Assembly: GCA_964420285.1 (NCBI GenBank)
Contig: CAYQTE010000017.1
Span: forward strand, 1-64,000
DNA from: CAYQTE01 sp964420285
GTDB taxonomy: Bacteria > Planctomycetota > Phycisphaerae > Tepidisphaerales > Tepidisphaeraceae
Reading direction: 5' to 3'
DNA length: 64,000 nt
Positions 1 through 9,145 of the stretch are shown here, one piece after another; within the stretch, counting starts at the first letter, position 1; each line of letters begins with the position of its first letter. The notes beneath the pieces are model-generated. The model was not told the DNA's origin and made no database searches. It worked only from the letters and a program-made list of their open reading frames with translations. The position numbers were made by a program, and so were the translations under genes.

Positions 1-55
1 TACATTAACCAAACTCAAAGCCGATGGCAAGAGAAAATTGTTCCCGGTGAAGATT

Positions 56-275
56 GAGAGTGCCCGAACTTCCGGGCAGCCGCCTCTTCCTCCTCCCCAT
101 GTACTCAGGGGGAGGACGGAGGTGGGGGTTCTTCGCCAGTGGCTCTGCCAGGTCGAAGCCGCGACGAATGCCGCAGCGGTCAACCCCCACCCAACCCTCC
201 CCCTGGGTACAGGGAGAGGGGAATAAAAGACGGTCCCGCATGGATTTACACTCGCCCGGAAAATCGGGCATTCTC
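56..275. repeat. 220-bp MITE-like element, copy 1
   Basis: This element has inverted ends: GAGAGTGCCCGAACTTCCGG at the left, and a right end whose reverse complement begins GAGAATGCCCGATTTTCCGG. It is flanked by near-identical 8-bp direct repeats, TGAAGATT (48-55) and TGAAAATT (276-283), which read as a target-site duplication. A second 220-bp copy lies inverted at 47923-48142 with the same interior. It has no coding capacity of its own. The interior is rich in self-complementary CCTCCCC/GGGGAGG blocks and should fold strongly as RNA. Confidence 0.85.
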
Positions 276-283
276 TGAAAATT

Positions 284-596
284 TTTCCCGGCCCGCTCGC
301 CCGGCGGTTTTACTGGCTTTGTGGCGCTCTACCGGAAAACGGTGATAACACCACGCGGGCGAACCTGGTAAGATGCTCGCGGCATCGGCCGCGGAGCGAC
401 CCGGCCTTGCCGAAGGCTTGGGAAGAGTATCCGGTGAGCCAGCAACTCTTGAATCGACGGTCGGGCCCTCAAACACCAGAAAGGCGGCCGGCCAAGGAAT
501 CAGTGGAACCTGCATTGTGTCCCCCGATTCCAGGTTGCCGAGTTCCGTCGCTGTCCCATTCCCCACGGCCGCAGGGATTGCCGTATACCCATTCCC
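284..596. other. Intergenic stretch, nothing recognised
   Basis: The 313 bases between the inverted-repeat element and the next gene contain short open frames on both strands. None has a ribosome binding site, a recognisable motif or a plausible composition. I see no RNA gene or terminator here. Confidence 0.5.
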
Positions 597-1247
597 CTAT
601 TTCAAGCCTTTTGGAACATGGTAGACGCCCAAGACGCAAAACGGCGTCGGGCTATAGCGGAGCGACAACGCCTCATCGAGCTTTGCGACCGCTTGGTCGA
701 TATCGCCAAAGAGGCCGTGAGCGTTCAGTTCACCGACGAAATTTGGTGAGACCTTGTCGAGGCCGGGTTCGTATATCGCGGAATGAAATGACGGCACCGG
801 CCACGCGATATCGAATCCCAAGTGCTGCGCGCCGACTGGCGCCTCCGCTCGAATGTGCGACCCCGTCTGATACCGTGCAACTGCCTCTGCCAGATTTGAT
901 TTCCATATCTCGTCTGTCAACCAGCGATCGTCGGGCAATGCTGCCAGCGTGATGTACACCAACTCAAGATCAATCCCATGCGCGCCGAACTGCTCCTGAA
1001 AGCTACGCGCCACGAGAAGGTCAGCGTGCAGAGATCCCGCATCTTCAGCCGCCCAATAGTCCAGCCACAACCGATCCCAGCCGGGGCGACCCGATGGGCT
1101 CGCGCTTGCAAGCGCAAACGGAGACGGTGTTTGGGGCATCCGGTCAACGCCGCGATAAGGGCCCAGCCGCGAACCGCTCAGCGTAACGCCATTCCGCATC
1201 AGATAGAGGCCGATCTGAATGTCGCCACGCGTATTCATCATCATCAC
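597..1247 (-). CDS. Hypothetical protein, 216 aa
   Basis: I do not recognise this family. The protein is soluble, with no signal peptide or membrane segment, and is Trp/Asp-rich in the middle (GWDRLWLDYWAAEDAG near residues 56-71). The start is uncertain: the frame opens with four consecutive ATG codons at 1247-1236, and a later methionine near residue 17 (MRNGVTLSG) is possible. It is followed on the same strand, upstream in the window order, by the CDF transporter gene with a 67-bp gap, so the two may be cotranscribed. Amino acid composition and the lack of overlap with any stronger frame support a real gene. No function is assigned. Confidence 0.6.
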   Translation of the reverse strand: MMMMNTRGDIQIGLYLMRNGVTLSGSRLGPYRGVDRMPQTPSPFALASASPSGRPGWDRLWLDYWAAEDAGSLHADLLVARSFQEQFGAHGIDLELVYITLAALPDDRWLTDEIWKSNLAEAVARYQTGSHIRAEAPVGAQHLGFDIAWPVPSFHSAIYEPGLDKVSPNFVGELNAHGLFGDIDQAVAKLDEALSLRYSPTPFCVLGVYHVPKGLK

Positions 1248-1314
1248 CTACACGGAAATCGGCGGACACAACACGAGTTACCGGCAAATTCCGGATGTCC
1301 GTTCATTCCACCTG

Positions 1315-2310
1315 TCACGCATCACCGCTGGCCCGTAACGGCGGTTTGATTTGCTCCTCCATCGGCGGGCGCTCGAGTTTGCAATGGGTACACTCGGGGT
1401 CGGAACACGGCTCGACGTGGGCCGTGGCGTTGCCTTCGCCCAGGGCGCATTCGATTTCGTATTCGATCGTGCTGGCGATGCGGTGGCCACGCTCGATGTC
1501 CCACCAGCGCGGGACCATGATGTGAAAATCGACCCAGTGATACCGGCCGCTGTGACGATGGCGGAGTTTGTGGTAGCTGCAAATTCGCGGCTGCTTGCCG
1601 CCGGTGGGAAGATGGGCGTCGAGAAGTTGACGGAGCATGCTGGCATCGGCGACGTCCTGCTCGTCCATCAGGCCGGCGGCGGAGCGGCGAAGCAGGACCA
1701 TCGCCAGCCAGACCAGATAGATGGCCACGCACAACGCCACGACGGGATCGAGCCAAGTCCAGCCGCTCAGGTACACGCCGCCCAAAGCAAGGCCGGCGGC
1801 AAGACTGGTGATGGCGTCGCTGATGCAGTGTTGGCCCTCGGCCTCCAGGACGATCGTGCCCAGGCGCCGGCCTCGCCGCACCAGCCACAGGCCGGTCAGG
1901 CCGGTGATGACCGTCGTACACAGCATGGTCCACATGCCCAGGTCAACGCGATCGACATGCCAGCCGTAGTACAGTGCCCGCGCCGACCGGCCGACGACCA
2001 GGACGGCCGTGAGGACGATCATGCCCCCTTCCAGGCCGCAGGAGAGGAATTCGATTTTGCCGTGGCCGTAGGGGTGATCGCTGTCGGCCGGTCGATGGGC
2101 GAGATGGGTGGCGTAGAGTGCGAAGGCGCCGGTGAGGAGTCCGACGACGCTTTCCAGGGCGTCGCCGAAGATGGCGGAGCTGCCGGTGACGAGATAAGCC
2201 CCGAACTTGACGGCGAGCATGGCGACGGCCAGTGCGAGGGAAGCCATGACCGCGCGGCTTTCGGGCCCCCATGCGGCCGTGGAATCTTTTGCGGAGTCTT
2301 TGAGCGTCAT
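1315..2310 (-). CDS. Cation diffusion facilitator (CDF) family metal exporter
   Basis: A 331-aa inner-membrane protein of the CDF family, which exports divalent cations (Zn, Fe, Cd, Co or Mn) by proton antiport. About six membrane segments are visible, followed by a cytosolic C-terminal domain. The family motif HPYGHGKIEF lies at residues 79-88 after TM2, and an HxxxD metal pair (HCISD) lies in TM5. In TM2 the usual D-x3-D pair reads D50-A-L-E-S54, so the second acidic ligand is displaced or missing, which may alter metal specificity. The C-terminal tail carries a Cys-containing segment (CSDPECTHCKLE) that could bind metal. Metal identity cannot be deduced from sequence alone. Confidence 0.9.
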   Translation of the reverse strand: MTLKDSAKDSTAAWGPESRAVMASLALAVAMLAVKFGAYLVTGSSAIFGDALESVVGLLTGAFALYATHLAHRPADSDHPYGHGKIEFLSCGLEGGMIVLTAVLVVGRSARALYYGWHVDRVDLGMWTMLCTTVITGLTGLWLVRRGRRLGTIVLEAEGQHCISDAITSLAAGLALGGVYLSGWTWLDPVVALCVAIYLVWLAMVLLRRSAAGLMDEQDVADASMLRQLLDAHLPTGGKQPRICSYHKLRHRHSGRYHWVDFHIMVPRWWDIERGHRIASTIEYEIECALGEGNATAHVEPCSDPECTHCKLERPPMEEQIKPPLRASGDA

Positions 2311-2446
2311 CAGGCAACCAGTTGGACCACTTTATACCGGCCCGGTGAAGTCAAAGCGAAAACGGCAGAGGCCGCGGGAGATTCACGCGTGGAAGTTCTG
2401 TGATCTGGGATTCGGATTTGAGATTGAGAATGGGGCATGTTTCTTA

Positions 2447-2537
2447 CCTCTGCGCCTTTGCGCCTCTGCGAGGGATCATCTTCATTCCGCCGGAAAGAAG
2501 AGAGAATGTCCCTCGCAGAGGCGCAAAGGCGCAGAGG
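2447..2537. repeat. Perfect 29-bp inverted repeat (hairpin)
   Basis: The arms at 2447-2475 and 2509-2537 are exact reverse complements over 29 bases. The arm begins CCTCTGCGCCTTTGCGCCTC and ends GCGAGGGA. A single identical 29-base arm recurs at 45888-45916. The element sits in the intergenic space between the CDF gene and the HD gene. Similar CTCTGCG-type repeats are scattered in many environmental bacterial genomes. Confidence 0.8.
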
Positions 2538-2808
2538 CGGGCCTTGACCGATGGGAACCCGTTGGCCAAGCGGCAACCACTCGCCCGAGGTGCGGGGGCG
2601 GCGGCGGAAAAAAATGTGAAAACTGCGAAGCTGCGGGTGATTATTTGCGCCCGTTCTGGCATATTGTGCGGCCGGCATGAGGAACCGCAGCCCATTGTGG
2701 ATCGGCACAAAATTCGTATGGATTCCCACCATTGCTAGCGCGATCTTATTATTTTGGGCGTATCATGCGGACGATAAGTTGGGGGGTTTGGCGGAGCGTT
2801 GAAAAAAT

Positions 2809-3441
2809 ATGGCTCAGGTCCTGGAAAATCGTCGCATTACCCGCCGCGTGGCGGCGCTGCGGGATTGGGTGCATGACCGGCTGGGCGATGTGCGCCACGA
2901 ACGCCGCGTCGCCGCCATCGCCGTCAAATTGACGCAGGTGGCAAGGCCATTGCATTCGCTGCGTCCCGAGCACGGCCGGTTGCTGCGGATGGCCGCACTG
3001 GTTCACGATGTGGGGCGGTTCAAGGAGCGCAAGAACCACCCGACGCTGGGGGCCGAGTTGATCCTTCGTCGCGACAAGCTGCCGCTCACGCCGTTCGAGC
3101 GGCGGGCGCTGGCGTATCTGACGCGCTACCACCGCGGCGACGTGCCCGCCATCGGCGAGGATGGCATACTCAAGCCCGAGGACGATCTGGATTCCATGCG
3201 CACCCTGCTGGGGTTCCTGCGCGCCGCAGATGCCATGGATTGTCGATCGCTCCCGTCACCGCGATTGCGCATCGGGCTGCACGGCCGGTGCATCCGCATC
3301 GTCTGCGGCCTGGTCGATGAATCCAGCAAGGCCCGGCGGGTTTTCTCCCGGCGTAAGAAACTGCGACTGCTCGAGGAAACGCTGGATTGCGACGTGCGAG
3401 TTGAAGTCCGCTCGGCGGCGAAGCTGGTCGCGGTGGCGTGA
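2809..3441 (+). CDS. HD-domain phosphohydrolase-like protein
   Basis: This 210-aa soluble protein has an HD metal-dependent phosphohydrolase signature. His30 lies in RHERRV, the HD dyad is at residues 66-67 (LVHDVGRF), a downstream HPTLGAEL segment follows at 77-84, and YHRGD lies near 108. This pattern resembles the HD domain found at the C-terminus of Ppx/GppA proteins and in small nucleotide phosphohydrolases, but no Ppx catalytic domain is attached. The last 55 bases of the gene are repeated after the N gap, so the reading frame and stop are supported by both contigs. Substrate unknown. Confidence 0.8.
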   Translation: MAQVLENRRITRRVAALRDWVHDRLGDVRHERRVAAIAVKLTQVARPLHSLRPEHGRLLRMAALVHDVGRFKERKNHPTLGAELILRRDKLPLTPFERRALAYLTRYHRGDVPAIGEDGILKPEDDLDSMRTLLGFLRAADAMDCRSLPSPRLRIGLHGRCIRIVCGLVDESSKARRVFSRRKKLRLLEETLDCDVRVEVRSAAKLVAVA

Positions 3442-3541
3442 NNNNNNNNNNNNNNNNNNNNNNNNNNNNNNNNNNNNNNNNNNNNNNNNNNNNNNNNNNN
3501 NNNNNNNNNNNNNNNNNNNNNNNNNNNNNNNNNNNNNNNNN
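3442..3541. other. Assembly gap (100 N) with 55-bp duplicated flanks
   Basis: One hundred undetermined bases. The 55 bases before the gap (3387-3441) are identical to the 55 after it (3542-3596). This is what remains when a scaffolder inserts a standard gap between contigs that actually overlap by one assembly k-mer. The true sequence probably runs straight from the HD stop codon into the sigma-54 gene end. Confidence 0.9.
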
Positions 3542-3601
3542 TTGCGACGTGCGAGTTGAAGTCCGCTCGGCGGCGAAGCTGGTCGCGGTGGCGTGACACC
3601 T

Positions 3602-5407
3602 TTATTCCGCCGCTTCGATGCCGAGGTCTTTCACTTTCTTATTGAGCGTATTGCGGTTGATGCCGAGGAAATCGGCCGCTTTGGTCTTTACGCCGCCGCA
3701 GCGGGCCAGGGCGCGGTCGATCAGGGCGTGTTCGATCTGGTCGATCACAAGCTGATAGATTTCACCCTCGCGCTGCTCGTAATCGGCGATGGCCTGATCG
3801 GCAAGGCGGCGGGTCAGCGTTTCGGTTGTGTCCGTTGATTGCGTGGTGCGACGTTGGGCGGCGAACATGCGCACGCTCAGCGGCAGCAAATCCTCGGTGA
3901 AATCTTCGCCCGTGCTCAGCACCACCGCCCGCTCGATGGCGTTCTCCAGTTCGCGCACGTTGCCCGGCCAGGGATAACGCAGCAGGACGTTGAGCATATC
4001 CCGGCTGATGCGGCGAAGATGGCGGTCGTTGATCGCGTTGTACTTGTCCAGGAAATGATCGATCAGGTGAGGAATATCCTCGCGGCGATTGCGCAACGGC
4101 GGCAGATAGACGCTGACGACGTTCAGCCGGTAAAACAAATCCTCGCGGAAATTCCCCTTGGCGACTTCCTCCTGCAAATCGACGTTGGTGGCGGTGATGA
4201 CGCGGACGTCGACCTTCATGGTCTGGTTGTCGCCGACACGCTCGAATTCGCGCTCCTGCAAGACGCGAAGCAGTTTGACCTGCAACGGCGGCTCCATCGT
4301 GCCGATTTCGTCGAGAAAGATGGTCCCGGAATCGGCGGCCTCGAACCGGCCTTCCTTGTCGCGGATGGCGCCGGTGAACGAGCCTTTGACATGGCCGAAG
4401 AGTTCCGATTCGAGCAGTGTGCCGGTGAGCGCCCCGCAGTTGACCCGGACGAACGGCTTTTCGCGGCGCGGCGAATTGTAATGGATCGCCTTGGCGATCA
4501 TTTCCTTGCCGGTGCCGGTTTCGCCAAGAAGCAGAACCGTGGCCCGGCTGTTGGCGACCTGACCGACGGTGGCGAAGACTTCGTGCATGGCCGGTGAGTC
4601 GCCGATGATGTTCTCGAAGCGATAGCGATCGCGCACCTGGGCCCGCAGTTGGGCGTTTTCTTCCAGGAGCACTTCTTTTTGACGCATGACCATGCGGTTG
4701 ATCTGGATCGCCTGGGCCAGAAACGCGGCGACGATGTCCAAGAACGCATGATCCGCGCGAAGCTGGGTTTCATCGGCCAGGAGCTTGTCAACGGACAGCG
4801 CCCCGGCCGTGCGACCGGCGATCCGGATGGGGATACATAGAAAACTGGTCGGCTCACCGACGGAATCGGCGGGGATGCGGCCGGTGCGGTTCAGATAATC
4901 CGGTTCCTTGCTGATATCGGGGATGATGCGGGCCCGGCCGGTGGCGACGACATTGCCGGTGACGCCTTCCCCGAGGGCATATTTACCGCGTTCCATTTCT
5001 TCAGGAGACATTCCGACTGCCGCCTCCGTGCGCAGCCGGCCGGTGGATTCATCAAGCAGGACGAGTGCTCCGCGGCGCATATTTAGTTTGTCCGAAATGA
5101 TTTGCATCATTTTCGCGAAGGCTTCGCGGAGTTCGAGGGTGGAGGAGAGAATCTGTCCGATCTCGGTGAGGATGGTCAGTTCCTGCTCACCACCGGGCCG
5201 GTATGCTTGCGGGATAGGCGTTTGGCCGGGGACCATGATTACAATATATGCAGAAGCCTGTCGATGGGTCAAATAAAGGGCAGGCTGCGGACAAAAGGGG
5301 CAGGCATACTCTGTTTGCGGCGGTAAACTGAGGGCCGGTGGCGGCTCGAATCGTGGAGCTACAATGCGTCTTGACTGAAACAATCCGGCCGTTTCTGGCG
5401 CACTCAC
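3602..5407 (-). CDS. GAF/sigma-54 interaction/Fis-type HTH transcriptional activator
   Basis: A bacterial enhancer-binding protein that activates sigma-54 promoters. An N-terminal GAF sensor (RGALVLLDE ... AAVGMSPEE ... GEGVTGNV) strongly resembles the NifA GAF domain. The AAA+ domain has Walker A GETGTGKE, the sigma-54 contact loop GSFTGA (a GAFTGA variant) and Walker B TIFLDEIG. A C-terminal Fis-type HTH follows (KTKAADFLGINRNTLNKK). The longest frame starts at GTG 5407 with a 57-residue low-complexity extension; an ATG at 5236 places the start just before the GAF domain and may be the true one. The gene lies 26 bp downstream of the sulfatase maturase, so the two may be cotranscribed. The effector is unknown. 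Confidence 0.9.
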   Translation of the reverse strand: MSAPETAGLFQSRRIVAPRFEPPPALSLPPQTEYACPFCPQPALYLTHRQASAYIVIMVPGQTPIPQAYRPGGEQELTILTEIGQILSSTLELREAFAKMMQIISDKLNMRRGALVLLDESTGRLRTEAAVGMSPEEMERGKYALGEGVTGNVVATGRARIIPDISKEPDYLNRTGRIPADSVGEPTSFLCIPIRIAGRTAGALSVDKLLADETQLRADHAFLDIVAAFLAQAIQINRMVMRQKEVLLEENAQLRAQVRDRYRFENIIGDSPAMHEVFATVGQVANSRATVLLLGETGTGKEMIAKAIHYNSPRREKPFVRVNCGALTGTLLESELFGHVKGSFTGAIRDKEGRFEAADSGTIFLDEIGTMEPPLQVKLLRVLQEREFERVGDNQTMKVDVRVITATNVDLQEEVAKGNFREDLFYRLNVVSVYLPPLRNRREDIPHLIDHFLDKYNAINDRHLRRISRDMLNVLLRYPWPGNVRELENAIERAVVLSTGEDFTEDLLPLSVRMFAAQRRTTQSTDTTETLTRRLADQAIADYEQREGEIYQLVIDQIEHALIDRALARCGGVKTKAADFLGINRNTLNKKVKDLGIEAAE

Positions 5408-5433
5408 GCTCTTCTTCTATTCCCGATCCGCAT

Positions 5434-6702
5434 CTACCCCACCTCTTCCTCCTCGCGCAGAATCCGCATGATGTCCGCGGCCGCCCCGCCTTCGCGCAAT
5501 AGTTCGCCCATGGTCCGCATGTAGGGATCAATGTGCCGGAAGAATTGCTTGTATGCCGCGCAGAGGTAATTCAAACCGTCCTCGCCGTCGGGCGTGCGAA
5601 TGAAGCGGTGCTTGGGACATTCCCCGTTGCAGGCAAATCGCACTTCACAGGTGCGGCAGTATTGGGGCAACGTGTCCAATTTGTCATTCCCGAACTTCAC
5701 TTGCGCCGCCGATCGAGCCATGTCGCCGAGGCTGCTGCTGAGCAAATTTCCAAGCAGGTAACGCGGGTACACATAATGATCGCAACTGTAAAGATCGCCG
5801 TTGTGCTCGATCGCCATCGCCGCCCCGCATTTCGCGGCGAATACACACAACGACGAACCCAGCCCCATCCAGTTGCCCAGCGCCACATCAAACACCTGCA
5901 CGAATATCCGCCCCACGTCGCGGCGAACCCACTGGTCAAATATCTCGCATAGAAACCTGCCGTATTGAGTCGCTTCCACGCTCCACGGCGTCACCGGCGA
6001 TTCCCGCTGCGATGCCGCTCCCGGAACCGGTGGTGCGGCAAATGCCACGCCTTTCACCTTCAACTCCACGGCCGGAATCGCCCGTTCGACCAGCGGTATG
6101 AATTGCAGGAACCGGCTGCCGATCTGCTTAAGGAACTGATAAACCTCCAGCGGCTTTTCGGCGTTCAGGTGGTTCACCACTGTCAGCGTATTGAATTCCA
6201 CCGCGTGCTTGCGCAAATAGGACAGGCCTTTCATCACGGCATCGAATGTTGGCCGGCCGTGTCTGTCGACGCGATAGGCATCATGAACATCCGCCGGCCC
6301 ATCAATGGAGAGCCCGACCAGAAACGCCTTCTCGGCGAAGAATGAGCACCACGCGTCATCCAGCAGCGTCCCGTTGGTTTGGATCGCGTTGGTAATCTGC
6401 TTTCCACCGGCGTATTTCTGCTGCAATTCCACGACCCTCTGAAAGTAGCCCACGCCCAGCAATGTCGGCTCGCCGCCCTGCCATGCGAAATGCACCTCGG
6501 GCCCGCTTTGTGCCTCGATATATTGCCGCACGTACGCATCGAGCACCGCGCCCGACATTTCCCAATTGTGCTGGCCGGGGTAGAGATCTTCCTTTTCGAG
6601 ATAGAAGCAGTATGTGCAGTCGAGGTTGCAGATCGGCCCGATGGGCTTGGCCAACACGTGAAAGCCGTGCTGCGGATCGATGGCCGGCGTGTTGGGGGTC
6701 AT
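5434..6702 (-). CDS. Anaerobic sulfatase-maturating enzyme (radical SAM/SPASM)
   Basis: This radical SAM enzyme installs the catalytic formylglycine on Cys- or Ser-type sulfatases. The start at ATG 6702 gives 422 aa, normal for the family. The 4Fe-4S/SAM motif CNLDCTYC places Cys25, Cys29 and Cys32 close to the N-terminus. The C-terminal SPASM domain carries Cys clusters for auxiliary clusters (CGAAMAIEHNGDLYSCDH, YCRTCEVRFACNGECPKHR, YLCAAY). An upstream in-frame extension to 6954 would overlap the divergent sulfatase and is rejected. The neighbouring sulfatase is of the Cys type this enzyme modifies, so the pair makes functional sense. Confidence 0.93.
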   Translation of the reverse strand: MTPNTPAIDPQHGFHVLAKPIGPICNLDCTYCFYLEKEDLYPGQHNWEMSGAVLDAYVRQYIEAQSGPEVHFAWQGGEPTLLGVGYFQRVVELQQKYAGGKQITNAIQTNGTLLDDAWCSFFAEKAFLVGLSIDGPADVHDAYRVDRHGRPTFDAVMKGLSYLRKHAVEFNTLTVVNHLNAEKPLEVYQFLKQIGSRFLQFIPLVERAIPAVELKVKGVAFAAPPVPGAASQRESPVTPWSVEATQYGRFLCEIFDQWVRRDVGRIFVQVFDVALGNWMGLGSSLCVFAAKCGAAMAIEHNGDLYSCDHYVYPRYLLGNLLSSSLGDMARSAAQVKFGNDKLDTLPQYCRTCEVRFACNGECPKHRFIRTPDGEDGLNYLCAAYKQFFRHIDPYMRTMGELLREGGAAADIMRILREEEEVG

Positions 6703-6790
6703 GCCGGCGACTATACCGTCCCGCGCCGCGGCCACGAAGAGTTGTCCTTCCCCTCGCGGCACTGGTAAGATGCCGGTGAAGGAGCTACCC

Positions 6791-8326
6791 GTGATTAGGC
6801 ATTCGCGCCGCCAGTTCCTTGGCCAGCTCGCCGCCACCACGATCGCGGCCTCTGTTCCAGGGGCGTTCAAGACCCCAGCGGCATTGGCCGCCACGCCAGC
6901 CACCACGCCGGCCAAGCCCAGGCTCAATGTCCTGTTCATCATGTCCGACGACATGCGCGTGGAAATCGGCTGCTATGCTTCCATGTTCAACGCCATCACT
7001 CCCAACCTCGATGCCCTGGCTAAGGCCGGCGTGCGGTTCGATCGCAATTACTGCCAGTTCCCGCTGTGCAATCCCTCTCGCGTCTCGCTGCTCACCGGCA
7101 GAAACCCCACCAAGACCGGCGTGCTGGGCAACCGCACCAACTTCCGTGTCGCTCATCCGGACTGGACCACTCTGCCCGAGCTTTTTCTGAAAAACGGATA
7201 TGTGACCGTCCGCGCGGGCAAGATTTTCCACGGCGGCATCGATGACGCCAAGTCGTGGGGCGCCACCAGCGATAGTGGCGGGGCCACCGATGATGGCAGC
7301 GGCGTTGGCATCGGCCGGACGCTGCCCATCACGCGATCGCAGATTCCCACGCCGGCCGGTGTGCTGCCCCCGCTGCCGGCCGACACCAGTCGTGCCGGCT
7401 ATTCCGATCGCGTTGTTGTTCTCGACGGCAATGGCGAGGCGCATCCCGACTATCTCACCGCCGACCGCACCATTGCCAATCTTCGCAAATACAAGGACCA
7501 GCCGTTTTTCATCGCCTGCGGATTTGTCAAGCCGCACAGCCCGCCCACGGCGCCGCAGAAATTCCTTGACATGTACGACCCTGCGAAGATCAAGCTCACG
7601 AGCGACTTCGCCGCCTGGCCCACCGTGCCTCCCGGATTCCCCGACGCCGCCATCCGCAAGCGCAACGCCGATCTCTTCATCGGGCGCGGCGCTTCGGAAG
7701 ACGAAGCGCGCCAGGTCATCCGCGGCTACATCGCTTCGATTTCATGGTGCGATTGGAACGTCGGCCGGGTCATCGCCGAACTCGATCGCCTCGGCCTTCG
7801 CCAGAACACGGTGATCGTTTTCCTCGCCGATCATGGCTATCAACTCGGCGAAAAGGGCAAATGGTCCAAGGCCGGTTCTCTTTTTGAGATGGGCACGCGC
7901 GTGCCGCTGATCATTCACGCCCCCGGCGCCGATGGCAATGGAACCGCCAGCTTGCGAATGGTTCAATCGCTGGACATTTACGCCACACTTGTCGAACTGT
8001 GTGGTCTGACGCTGCCGGCCGGCAATGAAGGCACGAGCCTCGTGCCGCTGCTGAGCAAGCCCGCGGCCCAGTGGAAGCAGCCGGCCTACTCCGTCTGGAG
8101 CGAGGACGGCACGACCCTGCACGGCGTGGCCGTCCGCACGGAAGAATACCGCTACGCCGAGTTCGGTCCCGACGGGAAGAATGGAGCGATGCTCTTTGAT
8201 CCCAAAGCCGATCCGCTGGAGATGAAGAATCTTGCCGACGATCCCAAATTCGCCAGTGTTCGAGCCGAGCTCTCGGCTCTGACCAGAAAATACGCCGCCG
8301 GCTTCGATCCGCGCGGCGCGGGATGA
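6791..8326 (+). CDS. Iduronate-2-sulfatase-like sulfatase, Tat-exported
   Basis: A 511-aa type I sulfatase that probably cleaves sulfate esters of polysaccharides outside the cytoplasm. The GTG at 6791 is chosen because GAAGGAGC lies seven bases upstream; an ATG at 6770 is the alternative. A twin-arginine signal (SRRQFLGQLAATTIAASVPG) is followed by the metal-binding SDD (residues 52-54) and the C-x-P-S-R site LCNPSRVSLLTGR, where Cys93 becomes formylglycine. The downstream FLADHGYQLGEKGKW segment is typical of the iduronate-2-sulfatase/choline-sulfatase branch. The gene is divergent from its likely maturase, with 88 bp between them. The actual substrate is unknown. Confidence 0.93.
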   Translation: MIRHSRRQFLGQLAATTIAASVPGAFKTPAALAATPATTPAKPRLNVLFIMSDDMRVEIGCYASMFNAITPNLDALAKAGVRFDRNYCQFPLCNPSRVSLLTGRNPTKTGVLGNRTNFRVAHPDWTTLPELFLKNGYVTVRAGKIFHGGIDDAKSWGATSDSGGATDDGSGVGIGRTLPITRSQIPTPAGVLPPLPADTSRAGYSDRVVVLDGNGEAHPDYLTADRTIANLRKYKDQPFFIACGFVKPHSPPTAPQKFLDMYDPAKIKLTSDFAAWPTVPPGFPDAAIRKRNADLFIGRGASEDEARQVIRGYIASISWCDWNVGRVIAELDRLGLRQNTVIVFLADHGYQLGEKGKWSKAGSLFEMGTRVPLIIHAPGADGNGTASLRMVQSLDIYATLVELCGLTLPAGNEGTSLVPLLSKPAAQWKQPAYSVWSEDGTTLHGVAVRTEEYRYAEFGPDGKNGAMLFDPKADPLEMKNLADDPKFASVRAELSALTRKYAAGFDPRGAG

Positions 8327-8368
8327 TCCAGAGGAAGACGGAGCCATGATCGACGCACGCCCGTTCCC

Positions 8369-9145
8369 TTATTCGCCTTTGTCTGGCAGACCCTCAGCGT
8401 CGAGCAACCCCTCCCAATCCACCTGCCCCACCGCCGCCGCGATGCTGGCAGGGACGGCCGGGAGAGTTGCGGACAGGGTCGGACAATCCGGCACCAGGCA
8501 CAGCACTTTCGTCTTTCCCCATCGCTCGATGGCGCGGGGATTGGTTTCCTCGGCCAGTGGAGGCGTATCGGTGGGATAGCGATTGACGACCACTCCGGCG
8601 ACTTGTATGCCGGCCTGGCGGAGGGCGGCGATGGTCAGGAGCGTGTGATTGATCGTCCCCAGTGCGGCTCGGGCGACGATGATGGCGGGGACTTTCAGCC
8701 AGCGGACCAGATCGACGACGGTGTGGCTGGCGTCGATCGGGACCATGATCCCGCCGATGCCTTCGATGAGCATGAGATCGGCGCCCTCGGACATGATCCG
8801 GATCGCGCGATCGATGGCCGCGTGATCCAGCGGCGCACCGGCCCGTCCAGCGGCGACGGCCGGGGCCAGCGGCTCGGCATATCGCTGCGGGCAGACCAGA
8901 TCGAGCGGATGACGGGTGAGCGAGCAATGGGCCAGCCACTCGGCATCCTCGCTGACCAGCCCCTCGCGCCGATGCACACAGCCGGTGGCGATCGGCTTGC
9001 ACGCCGCGACGCGACGGCCCTGCCGAACCAGCAGTGCCGCGATCGCGCCGGTGACGAGAGTCTTGCCGACGCCGGTGTCCGTGCCGGTGATGAACAGGCC
9101 GGGGATTGAGAGCGGAGAAATTGCGGGCATGACGACGAATCTCAC
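8369..9145 (-). CDS. bioD: Dethiobiotin synthetase BioD
   Basis: BioD catalyses ATP- and CO2-dependent ring closure of 7,8-diaminopelargonic acid to dethiobiotin, the penultimate step of biotin synthesis. The P-loop GTDTGVGKT lies near the N-terminus. KPIATG and EGIGGIMVPI are the carbamate- and substrate-binding segments of the family. The GTG at 9145 overlaps the stop of the upstream PIN-domain gene as GTGA; ATG 9130 is an equally good start and gives a more typical N-terminus. The partner enzyme BioA is encoded 1.6 kb away on the same strand, with three unrelated small genes between them. Confidence 0.92.
   Translation of the reverse strand: MRFVVMPAISPLSIPGLFITGTDTGVGKTLVTGAIAALLVRQGRRVAACKPIATGCVHRREGLVSEDAEWLAHCSLTRHPLDLVCPQRYAEPLAPAVAAGRAGAPLDHAAIDRAIRIMSEGADLMLIEGIGGIMVPIDASHTVVDLVRWLKVPAIIVARAALGTINHTLLTIAALRQAGIQVAGVVVNRYPTDTPPLAEETNPRAIERWGKTKVLCLVPDCPTLSATLPAVPASIAAAVGQVDWEGLLDAEGLPDKGE

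Noticed and set aside
6703..6954. N-terminal extension of the sulfatase maturase
   Set aside because: It overlaps the divergent sulfatase signal region and precedes the natural start right before the radical SAM motif.
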